A stretch of 64,000 nucleotides of DNA from Rosellinia necatrix (lineage: Eukaryota; Ascomycota; Sordariomycetes; Xylariales; Xylariaceae): NCBI GenBank assembly GCA_021209875.1, contig JAGYVD010000007.1, forward strand, positions 2,542,001-2,606,000, in the 5' to 3' direction. The position numbers and the translations under genes were made by a program. Shown here piece after piece: positions 51,315-60,751 of this stretch; position 1 is the first letter of the stretch, and each line of letters begins with the position of its first letter. The notes beneath the pieces were generated by a model, which was given only the letters and a program-made list of their open reading frames with translations, had not been told where the DNA came from and ran no database searches.

Positions 51315-52191
51315 CGGGGAAGAGGACAGTCAGGAAGTGAGGAGCGGGTTAGATGTTGAAAGAATAGAGATAATACGCCGAGTGTAGATAAAAACGTACG
51401 TTGAGCGTATTGAGAACTGCCCAAAGAAGTCTGCTCCGCCAGGAACGGGGAGGGTGTTGGCGGTGATCGGCTATATCTATTCGCAATAGGAAAACGTCTG
51501 CCCTCCAGCTATCTTCCTTCGCTACGTTCCTTGCCCCGACGGATTAAGCTAGGAAACACCACAGAAAATTCAGCGATTGGAGAAGTAAATAGAGAGGCGC
51601 AGACTAACAAAGCGGGACTTGTAGCTCACATTCTGGAGGGTGTAACTACATGCGAACCACGTTGGGGGCTGCCCTATGCACGTCTCCCAGTCCTAGGATC
51701 GGAAGGGTTGTTAAGTTGCGCCTGCAGTCAAAAGTTGCCCCCGATTCCCGCTCATGATGCCACCAATAGCATGCTTCTATTTCTTTGTGAATTCCCATCC
51801 ATGTGTGTGGGGTCGAGAAGCAGGCTTCCTCATGATCCACCGGTACCATTGTAACTGCAACACGGAGTACCAACTACTTGCTCTAGCAGCATGGGTAATG
51901 ATTGCAAAGTAGTACGGGCGTAGCCTCTAGTTGACGACTGACACCCGAGCTTGCTCTGCCGGATTCAACCTGATAAAGCTTAGCATTATCATTGAAATCT
52001 CGAAAAAGCGCCCCGTAGGACCCTTGGGCTCGGGCAGGTATGACATAAATGGCAAGCATGCGCTTTCTTGAAACCTAGTTCATTCCGTATGTCTAGACGC
52101 TTCCCTATTTGTCAAAACAAAAAACTTATCTAACGCTGTGTTGTTCGTTGCCCGGTTAAGTCGATATAATCCCATCATTGATCAGGTGACT
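51315..52191. promoter_or_regulatory. Divergent promoter region between the SAT4-type gene and P450 gene 2
   Basis: An 877-bp non-coding gap between two start codons facing away from each other, so it must contain both promoters and may co-regulate them. Open frames here (51531-51854 plus and 51646-51873 minus) overlap on opposite strands and show no motif. CAAAACAAAA and TTATCTAA occur just upstream of the P450 start. No specific factor site can be named. Confidence 0.5.
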
Positions 52192-54060
52192 ATGGCACTC
52201 TCCGGGCTAAAAGGCCTTCTGCTGAGGGTTTGGGAAGACCAAAGCGTATGGTTTCGGGTCATTTCTTTATTAGCTTCAGTTTGGACGGGCATTTACGTTT
52301 ATGACACGATCCGATACCATAAGGCTCACTATTCCGCCAAACACCAAATATCTCTGCCCAAACAACCGTCGTTCGTCCCATATCTGTCGGTAGCCGCTCA
52401 GTTCCTGTGGAACCCGCGGCGTGCAGTTATCCGTTTCGCGTAGGTGACCTAAAAACAACAGGCCGAAATGTTAATAACAGACTAATACGCTCCCTAAGTT
52501 CATATAATAACCGACCAAGCATTTCTCGTCTTGGCTTTCTTCCCAACCTCGATGTTTACTTATATCAAGATCCCGCGTTGATTTGTCAGATATGGAAGCA
52601 GTCATCCCTAATCGACCTCCGGCTCATGGCATCTCACATATTGCAACGAGTATGCTTGATGCCAAGTCATGCCGCCTCTCTTTACCGGGACGATGATTCC
52701 GGAGTGGCCGCAGTTCCACGGCCAGAGAGTCATGTGCCGGAGACGCTTCGAATTCATCGAATGATATCGGAAAGCAATCACGATGGTCTCATCCGAACTG
52801 GACTTAAGCCAACTATTGAACGCTATTTAAACGCCTTGCTAGTCAAACTGGCTACGACTGTGGGAGAAGACTGGATTGAAATGGGCGACTTTTGGCATTT
52901 TATACAAGATACCGTCGGAGTTTCCATAACGGAGGCGATATTCGGGCCATCTCTACTTCAAATGCATCCAGACTTCGTGCGCGACCTTGTTGAACTTGAT
53001 CATCTCGTCCCCTCACTTCTCAAATGGATCCCAAACTCTAAAGCGAGCAATATCAGCCGTGTTCTTTTTGGGCAGCTTAAATCTTGGGCTCAATACGCCG
53101 AATCTCACTTTGTCGAAGAGAGCATCTACCCAGATGGCGATGGCGATCCTTTCTGGGGATCGAACTGGACACGCTCCAGACACCAGCATTTCTTAGCTGC
53201 TTTTAAGGGCGATGCAACAACTGCACATGATCTGGCTGTATCTTGGGGGTAGACTACCCGACCCATGAACAACTTGCGCTTTTGAAGCTAACAGCGAGGA
53301 CGTAGGTCAATAGCACAAGTGCTTCCATGTACTTTGGTGGCTAGCTCATATGTGCTGAAAGATCAGTTGCTTGTTCGTCGTATAAGGCAAGAGTTGATCA
53401 CCGATTGGAATAGTGGGTGTCCCGTGGAATGTGATTGGAGACAGCTGTCGACCAGTACCCTCCTGTCTTCCATTTACGCCGAAACACTACGCATGCATAT
53501 CACGGCGTTCATTCCCGTTGTTCCAATGCACGGCGATCTCCATCTGGGGAAATGGCACATCCCCAAGAAGACGTTTGGCCTGATAAGTACGGGTGTCTTG
53601 CACAAAAACCCCGACATTTGGAATACGAAGAACGGCATTCACCCCGTGGATGCCTTCTGGGCGGAAAGATTCATTGTTGATCCGTTGGATCCTGAGAGCG
53701 GCCCAGTCAATCCCAAGACCGTGACGATCCCCGTGCCAGAGAGACGTAAAACTGACCAGCCTTACTTTTCTCTCAAAGGTTTGGAAGGCGTTTGGGTCCC
53801 ATACGGGGGTAAGTATACATGGCTACTGTCCACGGTGGTCAAGCGGAGATTGCTGACTCAAAATGGCAGGGGGTCAACATATGTGCCCAGGGAGATTTCT
53901 CGCCAAATTAATCATCACATCGAGCGTTGCTATTTTATGTAGTCACTACGACATTGAGTTTCGAAAGGACCCAATTGCTTTCGGGACAGGTCGATTTGGG
54001 CTGGGTCCTGAACACCCACTTCGCGAGACCCCCTTCCGCATTCGGCGGAGAAAAGAATGA
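52192..54060 (+). CDS. Cytochrome P450 (CYP7/CYP8-like fungal family), 556 aa, four exons
   Basis: Exons: 52192-52439, 52520-53248, 53306-53808, 53870-54060. Introns of 80, 57 and 61 bp have donors GTAGGT, GTAGAC and GTAAGT and acceptors CCAAG, CGTAG and GGCAG; together they give 1,671 nt in frame. There is an N-terminal membrane helix (about 19-38), DVYLYQDP (94-101), a DDDSG block and DPFWGSNWTRSRH. The I-helix region SWGSIAQVLP lacks the usual AGxDTT, as in CYP7/CYP8-type enzymes. ExxR is E385-R388. The haem loop YGGGQHMCPGRF has ligand Cys499; the GGGxHxCPGR form is typical of CYP7/CYP8-like sterol and prostanoid P450s and fungal relatives. Known members act on sterols or isomerise oxygenated lipids; the substrate here is unknown. 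Intron 1 is the least certain: reading through keeps a PFRVG motif but shifts the upstream frame. It is divergent to the SAT4-type gene. Confidence 0.85.
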
Positions 54061-55105
54061 CGTTGAATAGGAGGCTGTACGTTAACACGGATCGCACAGG
54101 CTATGTACCTATCAAGGAGAGGGGGTGGAAGAAGTTAGGAAAAGGAAAATGAATATATGATGATGCCTTTCTACCTGCTAGTAGACGCCGAGCTAAGTGC
54201 ATCGCTCCCTTGCGTTCTCTTGACTTCTTTTGCGTCTTTCCATAAACGATTGACCAATGCACGGTGCCGTATTATCGTTTGGTATAGGGTTTCAACTACC
54301 CAACCCGTGCCAAGTACCCGCCTGGTATAGATTGTTTGCAGCCGTACCTACATACCTTTGCCGCGCCAATTGGATCCCCATGGTGTGAGTCATGGTACAA
54401 GATCCGAGAGTTGTTGCGGATCAGGTTAACTACATGGCGGCGGGTGTAATGCGACGCAACTTAGTATTGGTACATCGCCGCAGTGGAGAATACTCAAAGG
54501 TACCCGTGCACTTTCTGCATAGTACCTACATGGACGGATTCAAATGTTTTCGGGCAAGGCTCGCAGGCAGTGCAGTCGGTCCTACTCTAAGCATGTTGGT
54601 ATTGGACTGTTGCAGATTTCTGCAGTTGGAAGTTAGTTGCATAGCACCTAGGTAGGTAATTAAGTACTCGGTACATCGTATGACCCCAAGATTTGTATGT
54701 ATGACATGTGATGTAACAACTTAGTCTCGTCAAATGCGCCTCATTCTGACAACAACTAACTGCATACTGAGAGTGGGACCAACTGCACGCTCGCCTTGCC
54801 CTTTTTAACTTGTTTGACTTAAGCGATTTGTACCGACCCTCTCTTCGGAAACAAGGCGGAATAGATTTGTATTTTGGCACGCTGCTCGTGCCGTTTGGAG
54901 CTCACCAAGTCCCACCGCCTATCGATAGGATAAATGTGAAGTGTGACTCGAAGTAAACGATGTAGAAGACGCACGGGTCGGGTCCCCTCAGGTAAGAAAG
55001 GGGCTACTTATATAGCGCACCCTCAGTCTGTCCACGACGCATGCTTCATTGCCTACATGTAAGACTAAATCACTAAGGTACTAATCGACACGGCTATAAG
55101 TAAGA
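54061..55105. other. Intergenic region downstream of P450 gene 2, no gene supported
   Basis: About 1 kb of balanced sequence. Short open frames (54392-54655 plus and 54587-54880 minus) overlap and carry no recognisable feature. CCTAGGTAGG-type motifs occur near 54647-54657. It ends at the 79-bp direct repeat that flanks the MITE. Confidence 0.4.
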
Positions 55106-55184
55106 GGTACGTGAAACATGTAGACAGGACCTCTTCTAGCCATCTACCTCTATAGTAGAGTAAAGTAGTATTATCGCGTCGCAC
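55106..55184 (+). repeat. Left 79-bp direct repeat flanking the MITE
   Basis: From GGTACGTGAAACATG to CGTCGCAC, repeated at 55737-55815 with two substitutions (one C/T, one A/T). It directly abuts the left TIR at 55185. Confidence 0.85.
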
Positions 55185-55736
55185 TAGGGTTGTAAAAAGC
55201 CCAGCCCATGGGCGCCCATAATAGCCCATGGGCTCTTGGCGGGCCCCCATGAAAGCTCATGGGCTCTTGGCGGGCCCCCATGAAAGCTCATGGGCTCTTG
55301 GCGGGCCCCCATGAAAACCTATAGGCTCGAAAAAGCTGCCAAAAACCCATGGGCTTTCGTGGGCTTTTTATAAATTAAAAATTAAAAATTATTTTTGTAT
55401 TAATTTTGTTTTAATTATTAAATTTTTTTTCTGCGGCGCTGCTGCCGCTAAAGCGTCCCTGGCCCGGTTTATTTATAATTAATATAATAATTAATATAAT
55501 AATTTATATATTTAGTTTATTTACGATTATATTATACGCTAGGCTTTTTTTATTTACAAATTTTTAAAAATTTATAATTTTATTATTGGGCTTTTATAAG
55601 TTCTGGGCTTTCATGGGCTTTCGTGGGCTTTTATGGGCTTTGGGCTTTGCCAAGGGCCCAGCCCATGCTGAAATGGGCCCCCAAAGCCCATTTGGGCCGT
55701 AGGTTCTTGGCAATTGGGCTGGGCCCGACAACCCTA
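55185..55736. mobile_element. Non-autonomous DNA transposon (hAT-like MITE), 552 bp, between 79-bp direct repeats
   Basis: The termini are inverted repeats: TAGGGTTGT then AGCCCAGCCCA on the left, and TGGGCTGGGCCC then ACAACCCTA on the right (TAGGGTTGT is perfect over 9 bp; the inner part is imperfect). The element is full of CCCATGGGCT/AGCCCATGGG motifs, has three 31-bp tandem units near its left end and an A/T-rich centre (about 55370-55580), and encodes nothing. TAGGGTTG-type ends with GGGCCCAGCCC suggest a hAT-like origin, but instead of an 8-bp target duplication it is bounded by 79-bp direct repeats. It lies about 400 bp upstream of the dehydrogenase start. Confidence 0.65.
55218..55320. 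repeat. Three tandem 31-bp GGGC-rich units in the MITE
   Basis: The unit CATGGGCTCTTGGCGGGCCC plus CCATGAAAGCT repeats about three times with almost no divergence. The third copy ends in AAACCT. Each unit holds a GGGCCC palindrome and CATGGG, and looks like a recent slippage product. Confidence 0.8.
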
Positions 55737-55815
55737 GGTACGTGAAACATGTAGATAGGACCTCTTCTAGCCATCTACCTCTTTAGTAGAGTAAAGTAGT
55801 ATTATCGCGTCGCAC
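55737..55815 (+). repeat. Right 79-bp direct repeat flanking the MITE
   Basis: Second copy of the unit at 55106-55184; it directly abuts the right TIR. After it, sequence continues into the region upstream of the dehydrogenase gene. Confidence 0.85.
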
Positions 55816-56131
55816 CATGTGCCACCACAGCACACGCCGCATACGTGCACGCTGTACGGTAGGCTCACAACCCTCTCATTGCTGCTGTTGGGTTGCAGTG
55901 GTATCTACAATACGAGCTATTATCATCTATCGCAATCTGCGCATCCCGAAGCAGCTTCGAAGGCGCTTCATTGGAAGATAAAATTAGCATGCTGGGATAG
56001 TGGGAAAACGAGTCTTGGGAGTCTCCTGCTACCGACTGCATGGGGACACAGCTTTGCCCTCGTCTTGCACCCATCCGCGCTCCCTCCATTACATTGTACT
56101 ATTATTGTAGTCCACCTACCACGAAATAACC
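55816..56131. promoter_or_regulatory. Upstream region of the Erg26-like gene
   Basis: 316 bp between the MITE flank and the start codon. A chance open frame at 55819-56142 overlaps the true start in another frame and is not called. CATTACATTGTACTATTATTG lies about 35-45 bp upstream of the ATG, but no clear TATA box is present. Confidence 0.4.
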
Positions 56132-57330
56132 ATGGCGTATGAAGATCGTTTCGCGGAGACTCTCGGAGCCATCATGGTCATTGGCGGCACGGGATTCCTT
56201 GGGCATCATGTCGTCGACCTTATACTACAGCGCTACCCAAAGAGTGCGATATCAGTTGCCGATCGATCTGTCCATCGAAACCGACGGCCCCCTACGGATG
56301 GTGTGCGATATTTCCAGATTGACATCACCCAAGCATCTGCCGTGTCGGCTCTCTTCGACAAGGTCCGCCCGGATGTAGTAATTCATACAGCATCGCCGTT
56401 GCCACAAGTCGACGTATCCCCAACTCGAGAGCTGTACAACAAGGTCAACGTAGGCGGTACTCGAACTATCATCGCCGCATGCCAGGAGTACGACGTCAAA
56501 GTCCTTGTATATTGCAGTTCTGCCAGTGTAGTCTGCGATCACACGTCAGATGTGATTAATGCCGACGAGAACCGTCCCCGCGTGAGAGGCAGTGATCAGC
56601 CTGAGTACTATGCTGAATCCAAGGTCCGTTCTCCCATCAAACACATGCTATGACTCAACTCGACTCAACTCGGTCACTCGATATTGACGCGTTTACCCCT
56701 TACTAGTGCCAGGCTGAAGACCTCGTCATTGCCGCCAACGGAACACGGTACCCCCTTCGCACTGCTGTGATCCGACCGTCAGCTATCTTCGGGGAAGGCG
56801 ATCTGATGACGATCCCACGACTCATAGACATATACCGGCAGGGACGGATGTACTTCCAAGTGGGCCAGAACAGAAACCTGTTTGACTTCACATACGTCCA
56901 GAACGTTGCCCATGGCCATCTGCTCGCCGCCGAACGTCTACTCGCCTGCTCCAAGTCGGAGGGCGATGCTGGCTACGACGATGTGGGCGGACAATGTTTC
57001 TTCATCACGAATGGATCTCCCGTACACTTTTGGGATTTCGCACGCGCCGTTTGGGTGCAAGCAGGGTGCCGCTACGAGATGCGACGAGTGTGGGTTCTTC
57101 CTCGTTTTGTCGCCATGATCCTCGCCTTTCTGAGTGAAGTACTCTTTGCGTTTCTCGGGAAACCAGCCATATTTAATCGCCAGAGAGTATCCTTCAGCTG
57201 CATGACGCGTTACTATAACATCTCCAAGGCAAAGGACCGGCTGGGCTATGAACCGTTGGTGGCTTTGGATGAAGGTATTCGAAGATCTGTTGAATGGTGC
57301 CTAAAACAAGAGAGTGAGAAGGCTTTTTAG
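56132..57330 (+). CDS. Erg26/3-beta-HSD-like NAD(P)-dependent sterol dehydrogenase, 371 aa, two exons
   Basis: Exons: 56132-56623 and 56707-57330. The 83-bp intron runs from GTCCGT to TTACTAG and splits the protein between YAESK and CQAED. It belongs to the extended SDR superfamily, 3-beta-HSD/isomerase family. The nucleotide-binding loop is GGTGFLG (18-24), the catalytic motif YAESK (Tyr160, Lys164), the family block FDFTYVQNVAHGHLLA lies at about 223-238 and ITNGSPVHFWDF at about 264-275. A hydrophobic segment at about 291-314 probably binds the membrane, as in Erg26. Length matches Erg26 (sterol-4-alpha-carboxylate 3-dehydrogenase, decarboxylating), which oxidises the 3-hydroxyl of a 4-carboxysterol so that CO2 is lost. 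In this cluster it more likely acts on a pathway intermediate than in housekeeping ergosterol synthesis (inference). The start is supported by CCATGG context. Confidence 0.88.
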
Positions 57331-58311
57331 CCAAAGCCTTCCTATAGGTCGCAGGAAGGAGTATTATGCTGTAGATTCGATCCTGCGTGATCATTCCCTT
57401 CGCCTAACAATGTTACTAACCTGGTTTATACTTTACACGTTTTATAATACATGCTGAACTCATTACTAGTATTATTGTTCCCAAACGCTTGACCGCTCTA
57501 TCAGAAGTGCTTTGTCCGGGAATTTTAGTGCGCGGCCATGTATATACCAGCTTTTCATGACCATGAGAGGAGACATGTAGCGATTGATTCAGCAAAGCAT
57601 GGGGTAATAATAATAGAATGATCAAACCTCGGTATTAAGTACACCCACGAGAGTAATGAAACCGTACACTCCCCAGTTTCGCACCATAACTCAACATGTT
57701 TACGATGGAATAGAACAACCATAACTTGCGGTAAAGTGAAATAGAAATAACCATCTTGATTTTCATATAGTTAAGTGCCTTTTTGTGATTCTTTCCTATT
57801 TTTTAATAGCTGGAGGTGGTGATATTACTCCGTACTCTCCGCGGGGATTTTGGTGGGAAGCTGGGAGTGTACGATTTCATTGGCTTCGGTAATAAAGAGC
57901 TACCCAGGTATTACCTATTATGTCCAGCTGCCAGCACGGCATGTACGCCGCATGCTAAACCACTGCAATATCCTATGCGGTCGCACGATCGTATCATTGG
58001 CCGGCCCAGAGCTTCAGGTATAGGTACTTTGAGTCCCTTTCTTATCAAGTCACACAGTAGGTACCTATTGCCTGAAATTTTAAGCCCCCAAGGACCCTCC
58101 CTATCTATAAATGTCCCTGCATTTCAAATGACTTAGGTCCACACACTCAGAATCAAACCAGGAGAACACTCGGTATGGCACTAGACAGTCGAGTGCAAAC
58201 ACGCGCTCGAGGATTTTGCCAAGCTACATTCTATATGCTTAGAATTGCAATGTTTTGAGAACATCGCCACAGATCTCTTAGCTTGACCAAGTTGTAGCTC
58301 TCTGCATCAAG
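57331..58311. promoter_or_regulatory. Intergenic region upstream of the MFS transporter gene
   Basis: About 980 bp with no convincing gene. Short frames at 57416-57625 (minus) and 57816-58136 (plus) lack motifs and splice context. Several GGTACC, CCCAGGTA and GTAGGTACCTA motifs occur at about 57902-57915, 58017-58027 and 58058-58068. It presumably contains the terminator of the dehydrogenase gene and the transporter promoter. Confidence 0.4.
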
Positions 58312-60469
58312 ATGGAACGCGACAAGCAACCTAATAACGATGAGGGCCCAGACAGATATCTTTCTGGGATCAGGCTCTGGGCAGTCCTCGTTGTTGTCAC
58401 ACTGGCTTCCTTCATCATGTTTCTCGACGTCACTATTATCTCCACGGTGCGTTGGCCTGTCGCTTCATCAAATTTATGTGATCTGACAATCTCACATTCG
58501 AGTAGGCAATACCATACATAACGGACGAGTTCAGGTCATTGCCTGATATCGGTTGGTATGGAAGTGCGTATACTCTCGCCAGGTACTATATCTCAAATTC
58601 ATGCGTTCTGTGAGATATCGTGACATCTAACACAAATGTACCCCGAAAGCTCAGCACTACAGCCGGCGTCCGGGAAGTTATATTCTTACTTTAACCTTCG
58701 GGTAGGCCATATTCCCCCTTTCCCCTTCTTTTCCTTTGTTATCAGAATTAACTCGAAAGCAGTGGACGTTTCTCTCTTTCGTCGCCGTTCTTGAGATAGG
58801 GTCTCTGGTCTGTGGCCTTGCCAGATCCTCCACTGCGTTTATCATTGGCAGGGCTGTTGCCGGCCTGGGGGCTGCTGGCATGCTGAATGGTGCTTTGACC
58901 ATAATTGCCGCATCCGCACCACTGAATAAGCGATCGACACTAACAGGAATCGTCATCGGAGGTATGTTCTTTGCAAACAGCATTCACTAGTCCGTCGGTT
59001 CAATTCCCAGTTACCTAACTACCAATGGTGCCAATCAGTTGCATACACCGGTAGTGTGGCCGCGCCGGTTTTTGGCGGACTCTTAACCCAATACCGAAGT
59101 TGGCGATGGTGTAAGTTTTCTTTCAAAACGCTACAGTCACGACTTTCTCACAAAGAGCTCAGGTTTTCTGATTAATTTGCCTATCGGTGGGCTCGTATTC
59201 ATTGTTCTTCTCTTCGTTTCTATTCCCGAGATATGCGAACGGCATACTACACTCTCGAGCCTTCCTTCAATGTTCTCCAAACTTGATATTGCAGGACTCT
59301 TCCTACTCGCACCAGCAATAGCCATGGTACTCTTGGCTTTACATTATGGTGGGAATCAACATCCGTGGAACAGCGCTGGTATGTACAAATCCGACACACT
59401 TGGTGGTGCTGTGTTGAAGTATGAATTAATCTCATTGCAATACGCTTATTCTCTTTATAGTGAGTAAAATGGGACACTTCTCCGAGATACAATCGGCCGC
59501 GAGGCTCCATTAGTGAAATTCGACTTGAGATGCTAACAACGTGTTGTTGCTTAACCATTTCAAGACAGTCATTGGTTTATTGATAGGAGGTGCCGCAACA
59601 TTTGCTTTGTTCATATTGTGGGAACACCGCAAAGGAAAGGACGCTATGATACCACTCGAATTTCTTGCGAATCGGGTTATATACGGCAGTGCCGGGGCTA
59701 CAGGCTTCATGACAGCAGCACTTGTTATCCACTCTTATTACTTGCCCATCTACTTTCAAGCTATCAGGCATGCGACCCCTACACTGAGCGGAGTGTATAC
59801 ATTGCCAAGTGTAATAAGTCAACTAGTCTTTTCTTCAGTCGGAGGACCTCTAGGTGAGTTGCCGTTGAAACTCGACTCGTTCTAGCTGACGAACTAACGC
59901 ACCCATTCATTCCTGATGATGCAGTTAGCAGGATCGAATACCTTCTTCCTTTCATGCTACTGAGCAGCATTGTCTTGTCCATTTCAGGTGGCTTGCTGTC
60001 TCTTTTTGGTCCTCACACGCCAACCTCCAAGTGGGTAGGGTATCAGATATTGCTAGGTTTCGGGCGCGGCATTGGAATACAGATGCCAACTTTGGCAGTA
60101 CAGGCTATACTCCCACCCGAGGATGTGCCTGTGGGACTTTCGATTATCTTGTTCTCTCAGACATTTCTGAGCTCTATTTTCCTCACCGTTGCCAATGCCA
60201 TATTTAAGGACGTCCTCGCCGCCCGGCTATCTGGGGAAATACCTGAAAATGTGGCGTACGGTATTGTGCATTCTGGCGTCACAGATATTTGGTCAACAGT
60301 GCCAAAGCAGTATTTCGATGCAGTGCTAGGAGCTTATTCCAAGTCGATAAGCGCGGTATTCTATTTATCAGCGGCACTGGGAGTGGTCTATTTCGTCTTT
60401 TCCTGGGGCGTCGGATATACAAGGATCGAGAGCAAAGAACAAGTGACATCTGAAGATACGACGACGTAG
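58312..60469 (+). CDS. MFS drug:H+ antiporter (DHA2, 14-helix type), 526 aa, eight exons
   Basis: Exons: 58312-58446, 58506-58582, 58650-58701, 58763-58961, 59039-59110, 59163-59378, 59569-59853, 59925-60469. Introns are 52-77 bp except intron 6 (190 bp, branch GCTAAC near its end); total 1,581 nt in frame. A plasma-membrane proton-driven exporter is the family role. The first helix ends MFLDVTIIST then AIPYITDEF (the DHA2 motif LDxTIVxxALP), next WYGSAYTLASSALQP, and motif C-like GRAVAGLGAAGMLNGALTI, GSVAAPVFGGLLTQ and WRWCFLINLPIGG. There are about 14 hydrophobic segments and a hydrophilic tail (RIESKEQVTSEDTTT). In clusters such pumps export the product or give self-protection. Here it ends the gene island, about 175 bp before the transposon TIR. 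No break was found. Confidence 0.9.
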
Positions 60470-60642
60470 CCTAAGTTTTAAAGACTTTTAGATAAACCAA
60501 TATTTCAATCAACCCCGGCCGTTAATTACATCAAAATACCGCTCAAGATGTATAGAAAGATTATTGCACTAGGGTGGGCATGGATATATAATTAGACTGT
60601 AATATTTATAATATTTACGGCATTATTTTTAAATATAATAAT
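60470..60642. other. Gap between the MFS gene and the Fot1/pogo-type element
   Basis: Contains the presumed 3' end of the transporter transcript and an AT-rich stretch (60580-60642). Nothing else seen. Confidence 0.4.
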
Positions 60643-60644
60643 TA

Positions 60645-60674
60645 AGCAAAACCCCTGGGTCACAACCACCCCCC
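60645..60674 (+). repeat. Left TIR of the Fot1/pogo-type element
   Basis: 30 bp starting AGCAAAACCCCTGGGTCACA, preceded by the target TA at 60643-60644. It matches the right TIR except for one transition. Confidence 0.9.
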
Positions 60675-60751
60675 TGCCTAATATATATAGAACTTATGAG
60701 GCTGTTTTCATCACCAATACACTGTTTTTGAAGCTATTTTTGGTGTTTTTA

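Noticed and set aside
52138..52191. Earlier start for P450 gene 2 at 52138
   Set aside because: The codon there is GTG. The first ATG in frame is 52192 and is followed directly by a normal P450 membrane anchor.
52407..52520. Reading through intron 1 of P450 gene 2 because the shifted frame shows a P450-like PFRVG string
   Set aside because: It would need a frameshift against exon 1. The GTAGGT...CCAAG intron keeps exons 1 and 2 in phase. Kept as a stated uncertainty, not as a pseudogene call.
53241..53380. Apparent frameshifts or stop codons in P450 gene 2 around the I-helix region
   Set aside because: A 57-bp intron (53249-53305) with a GCTAAC branch and TAG acceptor restores one continuous frame and gives the expected WGSIAQVLP segment, so no break is needed.
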